In this document: positions 23,701 to 38,700 of the stretch, piece after piece
Layout of the letters: every line of letters begins with the position of its first letter
How positions within the stretch are numbered: position 1 is the stretch's first letter
NCBI RefSeq assembly: GCF_032062135.1
Contig: NC_092864.1
Span: 17,382,931 to 17,446,930 of the forward strand
Length of the DNA stretch: 64,000 nucleotides
Source: Pyxicephalus adspersus
Taxonomy: Eukaryota > Chordata > Amphibia > Anura > Pyxicephalidae
Direction of reading: 5' to 3'
Translations under genes and position numbers: made by a program
The notes under the pieces: model-generated
What the model was told of the DNA's origin: nothing
What the model saw: only the letters and a program-made list of their open reading frames with translations
Databases searched by the model: none

Positions 23701-26700
23701 AGCATTAGCATTAGACCCCACAGAAAATGGAACAAAAACAGATTTTTTTTAGGTTGGTACTGGTTTCTGCACAAAACTATAAACATTAGCATTACAGGTA
23801 GTACTGTAAAAGCATGGATTCACCCACTGGCCACTTTATTAGGTATACCCGTTCAACGGCTTGTTAAAGCAAATATCTAATCAGCCATTCTCGTGACAGC
23901 AGCTCAATGCATTGAAACTTTGAACACGGCATTGATGTCACAGCCTACAGTAGTACTGTAGCTGACCCTGGCCCTCCCTTTAGGACCTCAGAGGACCCAT
24001 CTTCTGTGGGCAGCCACAATTTGTAGGGGAAAAAAAACAAAAAACATCTGTATGCAGAATTATCAATATGTACAAACATACAAAATACTCACTAGATAAA
24101 GGACTGCTGTTGCCAGTTGCAGCTGCCAACCCTTTGGGCACAATCGGCTGGGAGACCGCTTTACCAATCGTTGAGTGGATTGGCCGGAAGGAGCCTCTTC
24201 CTGCAAGCAGAAATTGAACATTACTTTCCTGGTAAAAATCAGAAGGCAAGATAGTAAACAAAAATATAGCTAGTAACACGATTTTACATGCACACATGTT
24301 CCAGGGCAAAGAAAAAAGTTAATTTTGATGTCTTACATCCCAAAACACATTGTATGATGACAAACTGTTTGGTCCTCCTGGGCTTGCTTCAGTGTTTACA
24401 AGTCTTCACTAATATACTTCAGTATGTGTAGTCTGCAGTCCTCAATAACTTCCCTTGACCATGCAGAATACGCATTCATGGAGTGCAGGGGATGTGACCG
24501 ATGCATACACCAAAGACAGCCATCACTAGCAATGCCTCGTACATAAGTGAGATAGGCAGTACAAGACACAGGCTACACATAATGGAGAGGCCTGTAAACA
24601 CTGCCACTAACCTAGCAGTGTTTCTCCATCAAGGTGAATACTTTTACTGCCAAATGCAGGAGCCAGGGAAAAAGACAAAGAAAGGGATGTAGTGTGTATT
24701 TTACCTGACGTTTTAAATGATTACATGTGATATAAAGGATGTTAAATCACTGTACAATAACTTATGCAAGGATTACTTGTACAATAACTTATGCGAGTTG
24801 AGATGCCAGATAAGAGGTTTGTAGATTAGGCAATGCCAAATCTTCCTCAGATGAAGAATCTAATGTTGGTTTCTAACTGGGTGGTTTTTGGCTACACAAA
24901 AAAAGAAAAAAAAAAACTTGATTCTTTTAAACCTAAATTTAGGAATATATTAGCAAATTTGCACACATACACGCACACACATATATAAATATATATATAA
25001 AATATATTTTCTCCTAACATGTATACCCAGTCTCTGGCTGGTTCATTAACTAAGCAAATATTTGCAACAAGAAATCCATATGTAGGACCTAACTGCTGAT
25101 GGATAAGCATGTTTGTCCTTTAGAAGTGCAGCTGGTGCTTGCTGAGGAAAATGTTTTAAAGTCATGATAATCTTTACAATCACTATTTTAAATCACCTGC
25201 TACTGTGGAGTTTGATAGAATTGAAAAGGAGCAGACATGCGGCAAAGAGCTTCCAGACGGCCGTGGGAGGAGAGTCCTCTGTGGAAGAGAAGGTCAGAAT
25301 TAATGTCCAGTGGTTAACATCTATATGGAGCTTTAGAAAGCCTGAGCTTTCATTGTGGCATCTAAAAAAAAACTTAGGGATAATTTAATGGCCTGGCCAG
25401 AACACATCAGTTACCATGACAATCTACTGCATTTAAGAGTCAGTTGAGATCAGGACAGCTGGTCGTGTGTGAAGGTTGTGTGATGATAAAATCCATTTCC
25501 TGAGCTGACCACTTCTAATATGGAAATGGAAACCTATACTGAGAAAGACAAAGGGACAGCACCTGATATTCTTATATAACTGCCTTAGTGTCTCTGGCTT
25601 CATACCTTATGCGTCTCCGTCTAGAAGGTATGAGACATAGGCCAGAAACGCTAGCCCACTGTAACCTTTTGCCTGCCATGCAAGAACTTTTAGTTGGGGG
25701 CTTGGCTGCCTAACAGGTTTGCAGATGCCTCCTTCAGCCCGATAATGCAGAGCAGAATGATTATGGAAACCTTTCTGTGTTCAGGATGCCTTCTGCTTTC
25801 CAGCATAATTGGCCTTGAGATGTAGAAGTAGTGCCTTAGCTTTTATTGAATTCACATGACCGCTGAATAAAAGATTTCTTTATGGGTGCAGGCCTGGCCC
25901 CCTAATTGTATTGATGCAAAAAGCCCTGATAATACCATCATGTCGGCACAGCTCTCTGCATCATTTTGGACCACCCACTACTTGGAAATGACCTAAGAAT
26001 AACCAAATGGTGTCTTGCAACTGGAAAATCAATTAGAATAAATTCAGAGGGATTTTAAAAATGTTTCAAATTGATGTCAATAGCATGATGCATTTGCCTA
26101 TCAGCACAGATCCTTAAGAGAGAAGAATTTGCCTTCCTCAATTTTTTGATAGTGAAGAGGAGAATAGCAAATGCCCTATTAGAGAATCTTACTTGGACAA
26201 CTAGGGGTTTCCGAAGGTGCCTGCTCCTCTGCTTCTTAGGCTTCGGCAAGAAGAAATCAGACTGAAGGATACAAAAAACAAAAATATTTGATTTTAGATC
26301 ACTGTAAGAACAACGCAACCATGAGAATAGATAACAAAAAAGTACAGATTTTAGTTTATAGACAATGGACTGTGACTCCGACATCCCTGTGGTCGCTAGT
26401 TCAATGTCTCACTAGCGATCCTGGTGGGAGAATATGCCAATAGTAGGACATTGCAGGGAGTGGGGAAAAAAAAAATCACTTTTTATATAATTTACTCTCG
26501 CTGGCTGGAAAAGCAAGATGCCACTTCCTCACCACTGACTTTTGTAACTAATGACAATTTTATTGGCTTCATATAGTCCAGTAATAAGGGCATTACTGCC
26601 CTGTAGTGTTAACTGCTCTGGTCATTCTCAGGCCAGAACTATTTCTGACACCAAACAAATCTACAATAAAAAAAAAAAAATGCACAAACCGAGGCCTACA

Positions 26701-29700
26701 CTCTTCATCACACCACACTTACAGGCGAATACATTTTTTCAATCACAGATAAACCTGTCAGTTGAAATAGCTTGGCAGGATTAGAGCAGCCTCAAATAGT
26801 GAATTACCACTATGCCACAATTGTAGGCCAACAGGCTGCCAACACACAAAAAGGCACTTACAATTTCGCTTCCAACTGAAATGCAAGTAAGATTCCAACT
26901 CTGTTGGATTCTTGTCAAATCCCCCTCTTAATACCCACTTATGTCAAACCTAAAAAAAGACACTACACACAAATGACTAGATTTGTATACATTTCATCCC
27001 TGCTGTTTATATTATATGTATTTGGTACTCACACTTATGGTATCCAAGTGCTGGCGGCCTGCTGCTTCAGCGTCTTTGTTTGGGGAGGAGATCCTAGTGT
27101 GCCGACTGTTAGGGGGCAGCATGGTAGGAACAGCAAAGACTGCTCCATCGCTGCTGGTTGTCACAGACCCCAAAGGACCACCAAAAACAAGGGGACGAGA
27201 TAAGTTTCTGAAACCTGCATGAAGAAAATTGTATTAGCCTAATGGTAAATAAACTCACACTTGACTTTACTACATGTCAAAAGACATTGGTCAAGGATTA
27301 GGATAGAAAAATTGCCAAACATTTTATGGAAGGCTCAGATAATGCTTATGTTGAAAGCCACATTCAGGAAAACATTTTTTTAAATCAATTATATCCACAC
27401 ACAGGTACCAAGGAACAAGTACTTTTGTTTTTGTACCACTAAAATTACCCCATCATGATCTGCTTTTTACAAGTGGATTAAAAATCTTTTATGTAGGTCA
27501 CATATGATCAGATATGATTTCATATCAATGTCAGATCGATGCAATTTACCAAGAACTATGCAATAATGGTGTACTTTTTAAATTGACAGATCTGTTGATC
27601 TACCAGATGAAATCATAACCTAAAAATTGCAAATAATTTGGAATGACAAATTACAAATGAATTAAGTCCTCCATTCCACATCTTGGTGCAGAAATGCATG
27701 ATTGGCTTCAAGTTGTGCAATTTACGATTTAAAATAATGACCAAGTATAAAGAAATACACAAATGCGCCTAAAACAAACAAATTAGTATTGATCAATGCT
27801 ATACACAAGTCGACATTATGCTCAAATATATAAAATGGTCAGTTTGCTCACCAATTTGTACATGATCCCATTGTACTGTAAAACAGCAGCCGATGAAGAA
27901 ATGAAAGAACTCCAAGCTGCAGTTCCACATTCAGATAACTTGTAATTAAATACTGAGTTGGGATACTTAAATACATCCACATTCAGGTTTTCACTTGTAT
28001 AAAGCAATATGTATTCAGGTATTGGGCATTGTCCCTACCTGAGGTATTAGAAGGCGAAGAGAAGGTTGTGTGGATTTGTGTGGGCTGCGTCCTCAGACAG
28101 TCCGGGTTTCGGGACAGCAGGGTAATGACCTTTCCAGGTGGAGTGAGTGTTTGTTCCTGAACTGGTTGTTTCAAGAGGGAGGTGGAAACAGAAGTGGTTT
28201 CTTGTGTTTGTGAGGACTTAAAAAAAAAAAGTTACACTTTTAGTTTAAAAAACATGCATCTTCCTTTAGAATGTCAACTCATACAGTTCTCTCCCTATGC
28301 ATATTTATGCTCTCCTAGATTTTTTATTTCATTTAATATTTCTAAACCTAACTCTGGACATTGCTAAAAACACATTTTCCCCACTTCACTGGTCACGTGC
28401 TTCAAAAGGTACGTATTAGAAAAAAGTGCTAAATGGCTTAATTTGTTTCTGAAGATAAGTTTTACCAAAACCCATTTGCTTTCTAGCTGCTGATCAGTTT
28501 CTGCCCCAGTCAGGCCAGCAGTCTCCACAAATTGCTTTTATTATGGGGCCATGCTCATACAGCCAGAAATCATATTTTTATTTGGCATTTATATGCATAC
28601 ATAGAAGTACAGCTCCTTTCCTCTTTTGCACTTAGTAACCAACTTATCATGTAGTGTTGATCCTACGGTCCCCTGCTGTGCTCTGTGGTTCCATTTTCTG
28701 GCAATAATGTCACTGTTGGCAGAACAAACCACTGTGCACAGTGGAGGAACGGAAGTTGTAATGTAGTTGATGACTAGAACCTTGTAAGCTTTTTAAAGCA
28801 CTCTGTGTCCCTGTTTCAGGTTTGTCCACTCTTTCTATTTGGTGAAAACAACAGGGAAAGCAACTTATAGATTAACTTTATTAATAAAGCACCCTTTGCA
28901 GATGCCATAAAGATGTCTCACCAAAAAAAAGGACAAGTGGTTGACAATTTTCAGTCTTCAAACAAGCTGTACAGAAATGGCACCTGCTAGGATCTACTCT
29001 TGATTTAGCTGACTAGTGACATATCAGCAAAACTTACTTAATGGTTTACCAATAGCTTTTTCCGCTGAGAAAACTAGATTTCCCACATCCTGGAAACGTC
29101 TACATGTCATCTCTATACATTGTGACTTCTGCAAGTTAGGCTTTAATTGGTAACGTTGCTTGAAAAGATCACTTACAGTTTTAGGGTTTGCTTCTGTAGC
29201 AATGAGTCTTAAAAGACACTGGAGAAGTCTCTGTTTGTGGCGTAGTGGGCATTCTGGATCATCAGAATTGTTGGGATCTATCCACTCATACTCCAGCTGT
29301 AACTTCCCCGGTTTGCCCAACATGAGGTAGACCTCAGCTAGTGTCAGGTTTTCTGAAGTGCGTTGGTTCCAGCCTGCCTGACGCAGCTGCTCAGTGAGCT
29401 GGTTAGAGTTGTCTTTGGGAGCTTTGGACAAACCACTCTGCTCCTTCACCTGAGAGTCAGTTCCTGAAGGTTGTGTAGTGCAATTCTCCTGCTGGGGGTT
29501 TGCAGTCTGAACATCTGGCTTATCTTGTCTGGGAGACGTTGCCAGGCCAGAGCTTTTGGGGTTTGTACAGGGAGAAATGGGGGGACTTATCACAGCATTT
29601 GCTGTTGACGGGCTTCCCTCTGGAACAATGAGGTCTTGGCAAGACTTCAGGTAACGAGGAAAAGGATCGTTTATGGAGAGTTCATCCACAATTGGCAGCT

Positions 29701-32700
29701 GACTACTGGACACTTCACTAGGAGTGTCTGGATTGGCTGAAGTACCCGTGTTCTCTGGAGGAGGGTCATCAGGAGTCTTTGGACCATCTGGCACCCCTTC
29801 ACAACCCATGTTCTCCCCAGGTCCGTTTTCTATTGTCGGATTCCTGTCTGCTGTGGAATTGCTTGCCATTTCCACTTTGTTTGCTTGTTTAGTGTCCGTG
29901 CTTCCACGTGGGCACTTCAGCTGCACACGCACTGTGCCCTGTCCAGTCTGGATACCTAAAATCTGAGCAGGGGGCAGGAGAACATCCTTGGAACTTTGTT
30001 TGCATTTGCCAGACTCCTGCCAATGGACAGTACAGTTAGCTTTGGAGTGGACCACCCTAGCCACACCTGGTAAAGCAGACAACTGTGCTGATTCTGGAGG
30101 AAAGAGATACAGGTCCTCCTTAGAATCTTCTACCTCAGATAACTGTGGATCCTCTAGGGATTTCCTCTGAAGAAATTGGTGAAGGAAACTTTGATAACAT
30201 CTTCAGTGGACAACCAATGCTAAACAATTTCTACACAGATAGCTCTAAATACATTATGTGTATACACAGGCAAACTTCATAAAAGGTGTAAACTTTTCTT
30301 AGTGAATCTGTCAGAATCCTACCCAATTCAAATTAAGTATATTAAGCTTAGGAAAAACATTATATCCAGTTTAAACTGCTCAAGTTTGTGACAGGTTTAT
30401 TTCAGATGCGAAAGTACTTATACATTTACTAAAGAACCTGAAATGCAAAAACTGCATTCATCAACCCAAAGGAAAAGCTTTTAATAAAGATTTACTGTGC
30501 TCTAATGCAGTGGTCGCCAACCTTTTGGACCTCACAGACTACTAAATTTATGGACTCCAGACTGCGCATGTGCGGGGAGCCATGTGTCACTCAAAGGGGA
30601 AGAAACTTCCCTCCCCCAAAGTGACGCCATGATGCCAGAACCTGCCCACTCTCCTATCGCAAGTCTGAGCCTGCGATAGGAGAGTGGGCAGGTTGGTATC
30701 CAGANNNNNNNNNNNNNNNNNNNNNNNNNNNNNNNNNNNNNNNNNNNNNNNNNNNNNNNNNCACGGCTATGGCCGATGAGCTCCCCCAGGGTCCTTCTCC
30801 GGATCCCACGGGGGGGGGGAGGGGGGTACGGGGTTGGGCGCAACGGCCAGAGGCACAGACTACCAACATTTTCTCGTGAACCACTACCAGTTGGCAACCA
30901 CTACTCTAATGAACGTTAGGGGAAAAAAAAAAAAAACATTCTAGATGACTATCCATGGTTTTGCTTTAACTAACTGCTTGCCTGGAGACATCAATACAGC
31001 ATCATACACGTATGAATTATTGGGGGATGTAATAGTAAGTGCCTTTATAGAATGCGTAATACAAAACTATGCATGATAATAGGCACAACAGATGGGCTAC
31101 CATCAATTTTTTATATGCACATTTAGACCAACAATTTAAAAATAAATGTTTTTTAATTATTATTATTTTTTAAAGGATACAACCCGAACCTCCTGCAGTG
31201 CCCACTTCTGCTTCAAAAACTCTATGAGGCTGGAAACTTTTCTATGCAGCTCCACTATCATCCTGGTAAAAAAAGACAATAGTAAACATACAGTATTAAG
31301 GACCCAACAAAAAAGTATGTTATCATTGACCTGACCCACTTTAAATTTTTGTGACCAGGCAGGACTTTGCCATAATATCTTTTAGGATAAATGATGCCTA
31401 TCAACACAAAGTGGAACCAAGTCCTACTTAGCGATTAAAGCAGGTGGTTATTGCAGAAAAGGACAGGCAATGTCCCTTCTGCTATAACCTAACTTACCTG
31501 CCTGATTGTGTCAGGAATATGTGAGAAAGCTAAGCTGCCCATGTGAAGGGCCAACGGTGGTTGCCCCATGTAACTTTTCCAGCTTTCCTTGCGTGTGTTG
31601 GGGATGGATGAACTTACGCATGCCTGCACTCCAACAACCAATCAAAATAGTGGCACCCAGCAAGGGAGCGCTGATAGGCACGTGCAGCAGGATTTAGTTC
31701 CGTTTTTTAACTACGTAAAATGAGTGATGAAGAAAGCAGGGTATCATACAGTAGGTTCACACTCCGACAACAGCACCTTGCACCTACAGGGTATTGACGA
31801 AGACATTGGCACTGAAGATTTGCATCATTCATGACTATCCACCACCAGGGGAAGACAAAGTAGAAGGGGGACTGAGGATGTCATGACCAGCCAGAAGACA
31901 TCAGAAAACTATTCCTTGAAGAAGTACACAATGGCAGTTACGGTCATGAATATCTTAGTTCCACATTTCTTTACCTGAGGCGAGGATTCTGTGCTAGACT
32001 CTGTACACGTGCCCAGGCCTGGTTATTCCTTGGCTGAAGTTCTATAGGTACTTTCAGAGGCAATCTCACAGGTTTCTGATCCTCTTCATCACTTAGCCCT
32101 GGAAAATGATATAATATTACCTCAATAGCTACATCAGAAAAAAGGACTGAGGTATACCAAATATATGTTTAGGCAGCTGACTGTGTAATGAAAAACAATT
32201 TATAGAGCTTACTACACAAAAATAGCTCAGCTACTATGAGATTATATCTCAACACCCCTTTATTAAAGGGTTCCTTGGAAATACAAACTTCCTCATAGAA
32301 ACTTTTGTTTAAAACTCTATAAGCTGTAACAAATTTCTTTAAGGATTTTAAAGCTTCATAAACTATTTTCAACTAGTAAATGAGAACGTGTCAAGGGCCA
32401 ACAACTGCACTTTCACTGTACAGGGGATAGCAGTGGGTGAAACCCCACAGGGATCCAATACATCCCCCACAAAGTCCTACCTACTCACACTGCAGAATTG
32501 ATTGGAGTTACGTGTAGGTGGCTTGCCAGGTCCAATTGAGTTTAAACTGGAGTACATGGTATCCTTAATATTTACTAATTAATATGAATTGATAATAAAT
32601 CAAATAAAGAATTCGGTTATATCCCTGTGAATAGAGGCTACCCAAAACACAACTATGTGTGCTGTATTTAGGCAACACTGGACAGACAGATTCATTACCT

Positions 32701-35700
32701 GTCTTTCCTTCAGGGTCACAAAGTTTCTTCAAAGCTCGGCACATAGGAGCCTTAATCCGTAAATTCCTTCCTTTGTACCGAACTGTAGTTGCTCTGTGAA
32801 AAGATAATCAAAATCAGTTTTGAGAGAGGTTTTATATAGATATATGATATCAGCAAGTTGTATAAATATTTATGATATGCGTACTTTTTCATAGGATACA
32901 AACATCTTTGTTGACCATTGAAGCCTAAATGCTTATACAAAAATTAGCAGCATCAGTAAAAGCAAAAGTAAGTAAATGATAAAGGCATTGAAAAAGATCA
33001 ACTCTTATACTTACCTCTTTAGTGGTCTGTGTCTCCCCCTTTCCCCTAGCCAACACTGCAATGTTAGGCAACCTAACCCAGCAACATCTGGCAGTGTCAG
33101 AATCCTATGCACCTACTATGTACGATGGTTCCATTTTACGACCCCTATGTAACTGCAGTGTCCTGTAGTGACATTTTTTTATTTCCTTTAATATCGTAAT
33201 ACTCACATTTAGAACAATACTTCTACGTCAAGAAATAACTTGATACCAAGAGCCAGGTGGTTTATTTACCTATACAACCTCATGTAAACACCATATACAC
33301 TGTGAACGACAGTAACTGGCCCCTAAATATTAGTGCGGATCAGAGTAATCAGTAACAGCCTGATCTTTCACGTAGTAGTCCAAGAGCCCTGTATCTGAGG
33401 GTGTTGGACACCTAATGATCAACTATGAGGCCACTGAACAATTCCAAAGTCTTACTTTCTCTTGCCAGATCATGGGGAGCAATAGATGCCTTGCAATGTA
33501 GATGTTCTTCGCTGTGCCTGAACACTGATGGAAGTCCCAGTGTTCCTACACAGTACTGCATTACTTACAAGATAAACTGAGGGAGTGAAGGCAAACAGAA
33601 GCATTTATATGTATGTACATATATTATGTACCAAGAAATTTATAATACCCACCCCAACTGAATCAGCTCATTCAATTTGACAGCATTCTTATCATCCATG
33701 CCTACAAAAAACAAGAAATAGACAACTTAAAAAAACACTTCACTTGTTATTGGTATGACCACCGTCATCTGACATGCCAGCTGGGAAAAATGTACCATGT
33801 CACCGCATGTGTGCCAGGTTATTTATAGCATAGATATGTATTTTTTAAAGGATTTCTAGTATGCATATTTTCCCCCTCATGGTCACGTGATCATGAAACA
33901 TCCTAATTCGTTTCTGGACGGATAGTTTGAGACCATAGCTCTCAGTCACAAAATTAGAACTTCCCACAAGCTGCATACTGCTAGTTCACAGATAAAGTGT
34001 AGAAAAACATTCTTTTACCATGTATGAAAACATTTTTGTACCAGTAATGGTCATTAGGCTGACTAAAATACCTTACATTGATATCAAACCTATTCCCACA
34101 TTTTTATTTTCTAAAAAGAAAACTTACATCCTCCAATTTTTTTCCGTAGTTCTCCATAACAGATAAGACCATAAAGCTCCTGTGAGGACTTCTTAAGACC
34201 ACAAGAAAACACTGCAAAACAGTAAAGACAGAGTATCATACATAGGTATGAAAAAAAAAAAATCAAGAGAAAGAAGGAAGATGCAGAAGAGAGGGAAGAT
34301 TGAAGATGTTGCTTTGCCCAGCATTGACAAAACACAGGCTCACTTTCAAATATAACCAGCATAAAAAAGTGTTTTAAAGTACGAAAAGAAAACAGCAAGA
34401 CTCACCATTGTTGAAGTCTATGTATTTAGAGATCTTGTGCCACGTTCTGTAGTAAAAGTGGCGGACCTGTTCTTTATTCTTAACCATGCTGGCTGGCTTG
34501 GCTTTCTTCTTGTATTTGAGAGCAATGTTGTTCTGAATGGCTTCAAAATCCTTCCCATGCTAAATCGAAAGAACAAATAAAAATTCAAGTTAGCCTCAGC
34601 TACTATTATTGATTGATCTAGTTTCTTTGATCGCTGTGCAGTGCTGTGAAAGACGAGCACATCTTTGACAACATACCAAAAACTCATACCAAAAAGAATA
34701 AATATAAGATGAGAATTGTTTAACAAATAGGCAGCAGACACTACATAAAATGTCACTTACTTCATAAAGGGCCTCAAAGAAAGTATTCTTGTCCTCTGTG
34801 CTCCAAGACTCCCACTGACTTCGAACCTTTTTCTTGTTGCCCTCATCTTTCTCACCGGTAGATGGCGCTGTGTTTCGGCTGGATGTTTTTGTTGCACTGG
34901 GAGTTGTTCCGGTAGAGCAGCTTGGCGAGGATGGAGTAGCACTGTCCAATCCTAAAATGAAGGACGTACATTCACGATGTAAGAAACATTAAATTTACTA
35001 TGAGGAAAGTAGAGTAGCGGCTTTCATATTGTACCTTAAGGTAGAAGACACCAAAAAATAATGGTAAATTTGATGTAAACCCCAAATAATTGACATGTCA
35101 TTTGTTATTGTGCCATTTATAATCAAAAAAATGCCACTCCAGTCATGACTATGTTTCAAGTCTGGTGAAGACAGTGCGTGCATATTGTGTATAGTAACAT
35201 GTAAAGCTTTTAGTCTCCAATACCTCATGTGGAATCCCAAAGCGATAGAAGCACCTAAATTGGACTTACAATCAGCCTTTTGCAGTCACTATACAGAAAG
35301 TGAGAGAAAAAGCTCAAGAAGTCAATTGTTTGCAGAGCAGGCTGACTGGAGGAGAAAGAAAGTGATAGAGGGATGTGCTCATATTGGTGATGCTTTTCCT
35401 TCACTGCAGGGGGAAGGTATTGATACAAAACCATTTTTTTGTAATGGGCCAATATTTTTTATTTTTATTTTTTTTTTTTTAACAGCGGCTCTGCCATTTT
35501 GCTTGCAAGGGCTTGCGTGTTCCCACTTTTCCGCCAAAGACAAAGGTTCAATGTTTCCTAGAAACGGTAATATTCACTAAGAAATTGTCTGGAATGGCAT
35601 TCCATGGTGTCTAGAATTCTTTGAAGACAATAAGCATGATTTGAGGATTTCACACAGCTAAATTATGTTGCTCAAGTGCTTATGTAAACATCGCAGAACC

Positions 35701-38700
35701 GATCAGCAGCACATACTGTTCACAAAGTTGATTATACCATGGTCCTTCTTTGCAGTGCAATTTGTGCAAAAAATAAAAGTCTGTTGTACTCTTAAGTGGA
35801 ACTCTGCAATGCGAACAAGCTCCAGAGCATATTGGTTCTTTAAAGCACATAAATACATTTAAAAAAAAAAAAAGTGTGTACCTGTCAACAGTGGGGGAGA
35901 GGGTGCAGATATAACACGACTCCTTTTCTCACCAGTAATCATGTTTTACTGACACATTGATCAGCCACAGGGCAGGGGGGGGGGGGGCAAGACCTGTAAA
36001 TGGTGCTCAAGTGCAGCTAACAACAATTAGCAATGCAAAACAAGAAACCAGGAAGCCGTTACTGAAACTTAAAGATACATTTGAGAATATATACTATATG
36101 TGTACCAGACTTTGTTCTGCTGGACTGGCATCCGGATTTTTCAGGGAGGCAATGCTGAAGTCAATGGTGGTCCAATAACCCAAATAAACCATTTTAGTTT
36201 CTGCTAATAAAATCGGGTGTAAAAAAAATAAATTCTGTGTTCAATGAGTTACTGAGCTTCTTGATTTCATGGCTCTTAGGTCTGAATAATGACACTTGTG
36301 GTCCAAGAATGACAACATGGCCATTCTAAGATGGAAGCTTCCTTGTGCGGAGAATGAGGTACCAGGAGGACATCTCCCACGTGTGCTATTAACTTGTACC
36401 AGCTGAACAGTGGGACTGCAGCATGAAGTCAGTGAGTATTTTTAGACTGAAATCTAGCATCATGAAAGCACACTATCAGCTCCAGCAACCACCTCCTCAC
36501 AGAGGAGGATCGTGAAAGAAAAACTTTACATAAAAAAAAAAAAAAAAAACACACACACATACATACATATTAACTAGAGCTACAGATGCCAACCAAACCT
36601 GCAAGGGTTTTATTGGATTTTATATAAAAAAAAATAATATTAAGCGCCAACTACCCGTGTATGATCCAATGTTTTCATCACCCATTGATCTCCCCAGCCC
36701 CTTTTAGCTGGGTTCAGCACCCGGCACTTCTCAAAAACAACCTGGCTGTTTTTGGGTGGCTACTGAAAAGTTGGGTCATAATACAGGGCCTGCCACCCAC
36801 CTACAATTTCTTCCCATCCGGCTTAAAAAAATTAACACTGCCATCATGGTTACATTTTCAATATGGCAATAACAAAGGGTAAGCTCTAATGCTTTACACT
36901 GCCCATGACCTCAAGGACTCATTTACACTATGAAGTCCAACAAATTGTCTATTGTCACGTTACAATGTGATGTGTTCGGCAATCCAATCGTTTGTAGTTG
37001 ACAAAGGGTTTCTGGTTTTCTATCACCTGGTGGATATTAGATCTCCAGAGGATTCCATTGGTAAGATTTGTCTACCATATTCCCCCTACCCACATTGGAA
37101 TCACCGATTTCAATTCCTACTTTTTGGTTGTTAAATAACCAACAGAAAGTATGAGGCTTCCTCAAGAGTACTACAGCAGGGGGGAACATGTGGGAAGTTA
37201 AAATCAGATACATGTTAAAGGAAGTTTTTGCATGCGTAGTATTGTGCAAGTGAGGTTATATTACTCACAGAGATAACGGTTCTCTCTCGGACAATGCCTT
37301 CATTTGCATTTTACGAAGGATGATCCTTGGTCCAAGTATCATTTAGGATCGTCATCTACTTCTAGGTTTCTGAGATAATACAGTCATGTTTTTATCCAAA
37401 TGCCTGATTGTTCTTTGGCATCAGTGTTCACCGTAGGCCCTTTTAGCCGGGTGCACCACCCAGCACTTTTTAATAACCACCTGGCAGTTTTAAGGTGGTT
37501 ACTGAAAAGATGGGTCACAATAAAGGGACTGCCAGTCGCATAAAATTTCTTACCACCAAAAACCTAAAAAAATGCCTGGGTTGAACACTGGCAACGTTCA
37601 CAAATCTTTGACACAGGTTAGAACCCCGATACAGCCTCTCGCCCCAAAACTTGCTACAAACTTACAGTCTGATCACTATGGGAGAGAAGTGCCTCCTACC
37701 TGCAGAATAATGGCATAATAATTTCACTACGGCTGAAAGAACCTTTACAATTTGCAGTGGAAAGCAGCTGTTATGTGCTCAGAAAAAACACACTGCAAGT
37801 CAACACATTTGCACACGATGCCCTTGCATTGGTGGTGGTGCCGTTCTTACAACAAAGTAGGGAAAAGCAACTGCACGGCCAGAAAAGAACGTCACAGGAA
37901 CCATGCTGCAACCCTAACCCAACAATGTGAAAACACATACAAATGGTTCCCAAATACTCCAATGCAGTTGAAAGGGAGCGGTTGGGAGTGCAGTACATCT
38001 ATTAAGTCTAAAATGGTCCTTGGCTGTGCAATGATGATTTTCAATGATTTAAGAAAAATGGTGGATTTTTTAATGCAGAATTGTAAAATTCATGAAAGGT
38101 TAAATATGACAAGAGATCATTCATAATCATCTCTCAGAACTTACTAAAAACAAATCAGTTTTCCGTAGATAGACCCATTGACATTTACAAAATCAGGATA
38201 GTTATTGTAATGACCTCTCATACTCCATTGTATGCTAAAAGATACACAAGCCCGGAAACCCGGCTTTGGATGGATTACCATGTAGACGTGTTTTATATTA
38301 CCACCTTTAATTATTCTTGATGATGCAAGACTAGCAAGGAGAACTTGTGTCATTAGAGGCTAGGTGAATTAACAATCAGTTACTCCCACACATACACATC
38401 ATTTGGCAACGACCCCACCCAGAACATTCACCTGTTTCAACGAGTTTCATCTTCGTTACGTTCACTAAAAAGTGTCATCTTGATGAGAGAAGAATGCCAT
38501 TATTTTAAAAGGTTGCTCAACATCGGGCAGCAATATATTAGGAATAATTTCAGTTTCCTTGCTGGTAGTCTTCCTGGAGCTCGTAACAATATTACAAGGG
38601 ATGGGCAGATTATGAATTACGTATGGCTGATCATAACTAGGGATGAACAGCTTGGCAAATCATAATTGCAATTAGTGAAGTTTGCAAACCCCATACAGTC

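Larger units (their letters stand above)
19266..34127. other. cramp1: cramp1 introns 4-19, contents
   Basis: Introns here are 0.25 to 1.7 kb. Named contents are the 36-bp minisatellite (19509-19915), (TA)n(CA)n at 20636-20704, an inverted-repeat element (22620-22954), a Tc1/mariner remnant (23825-24030), a hAT-like element (30508-30903) and a shared unclassified repeat (31480-31700). The remainder is AT-rich DNA in which I see nothing specific. Confidence 0.5.
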
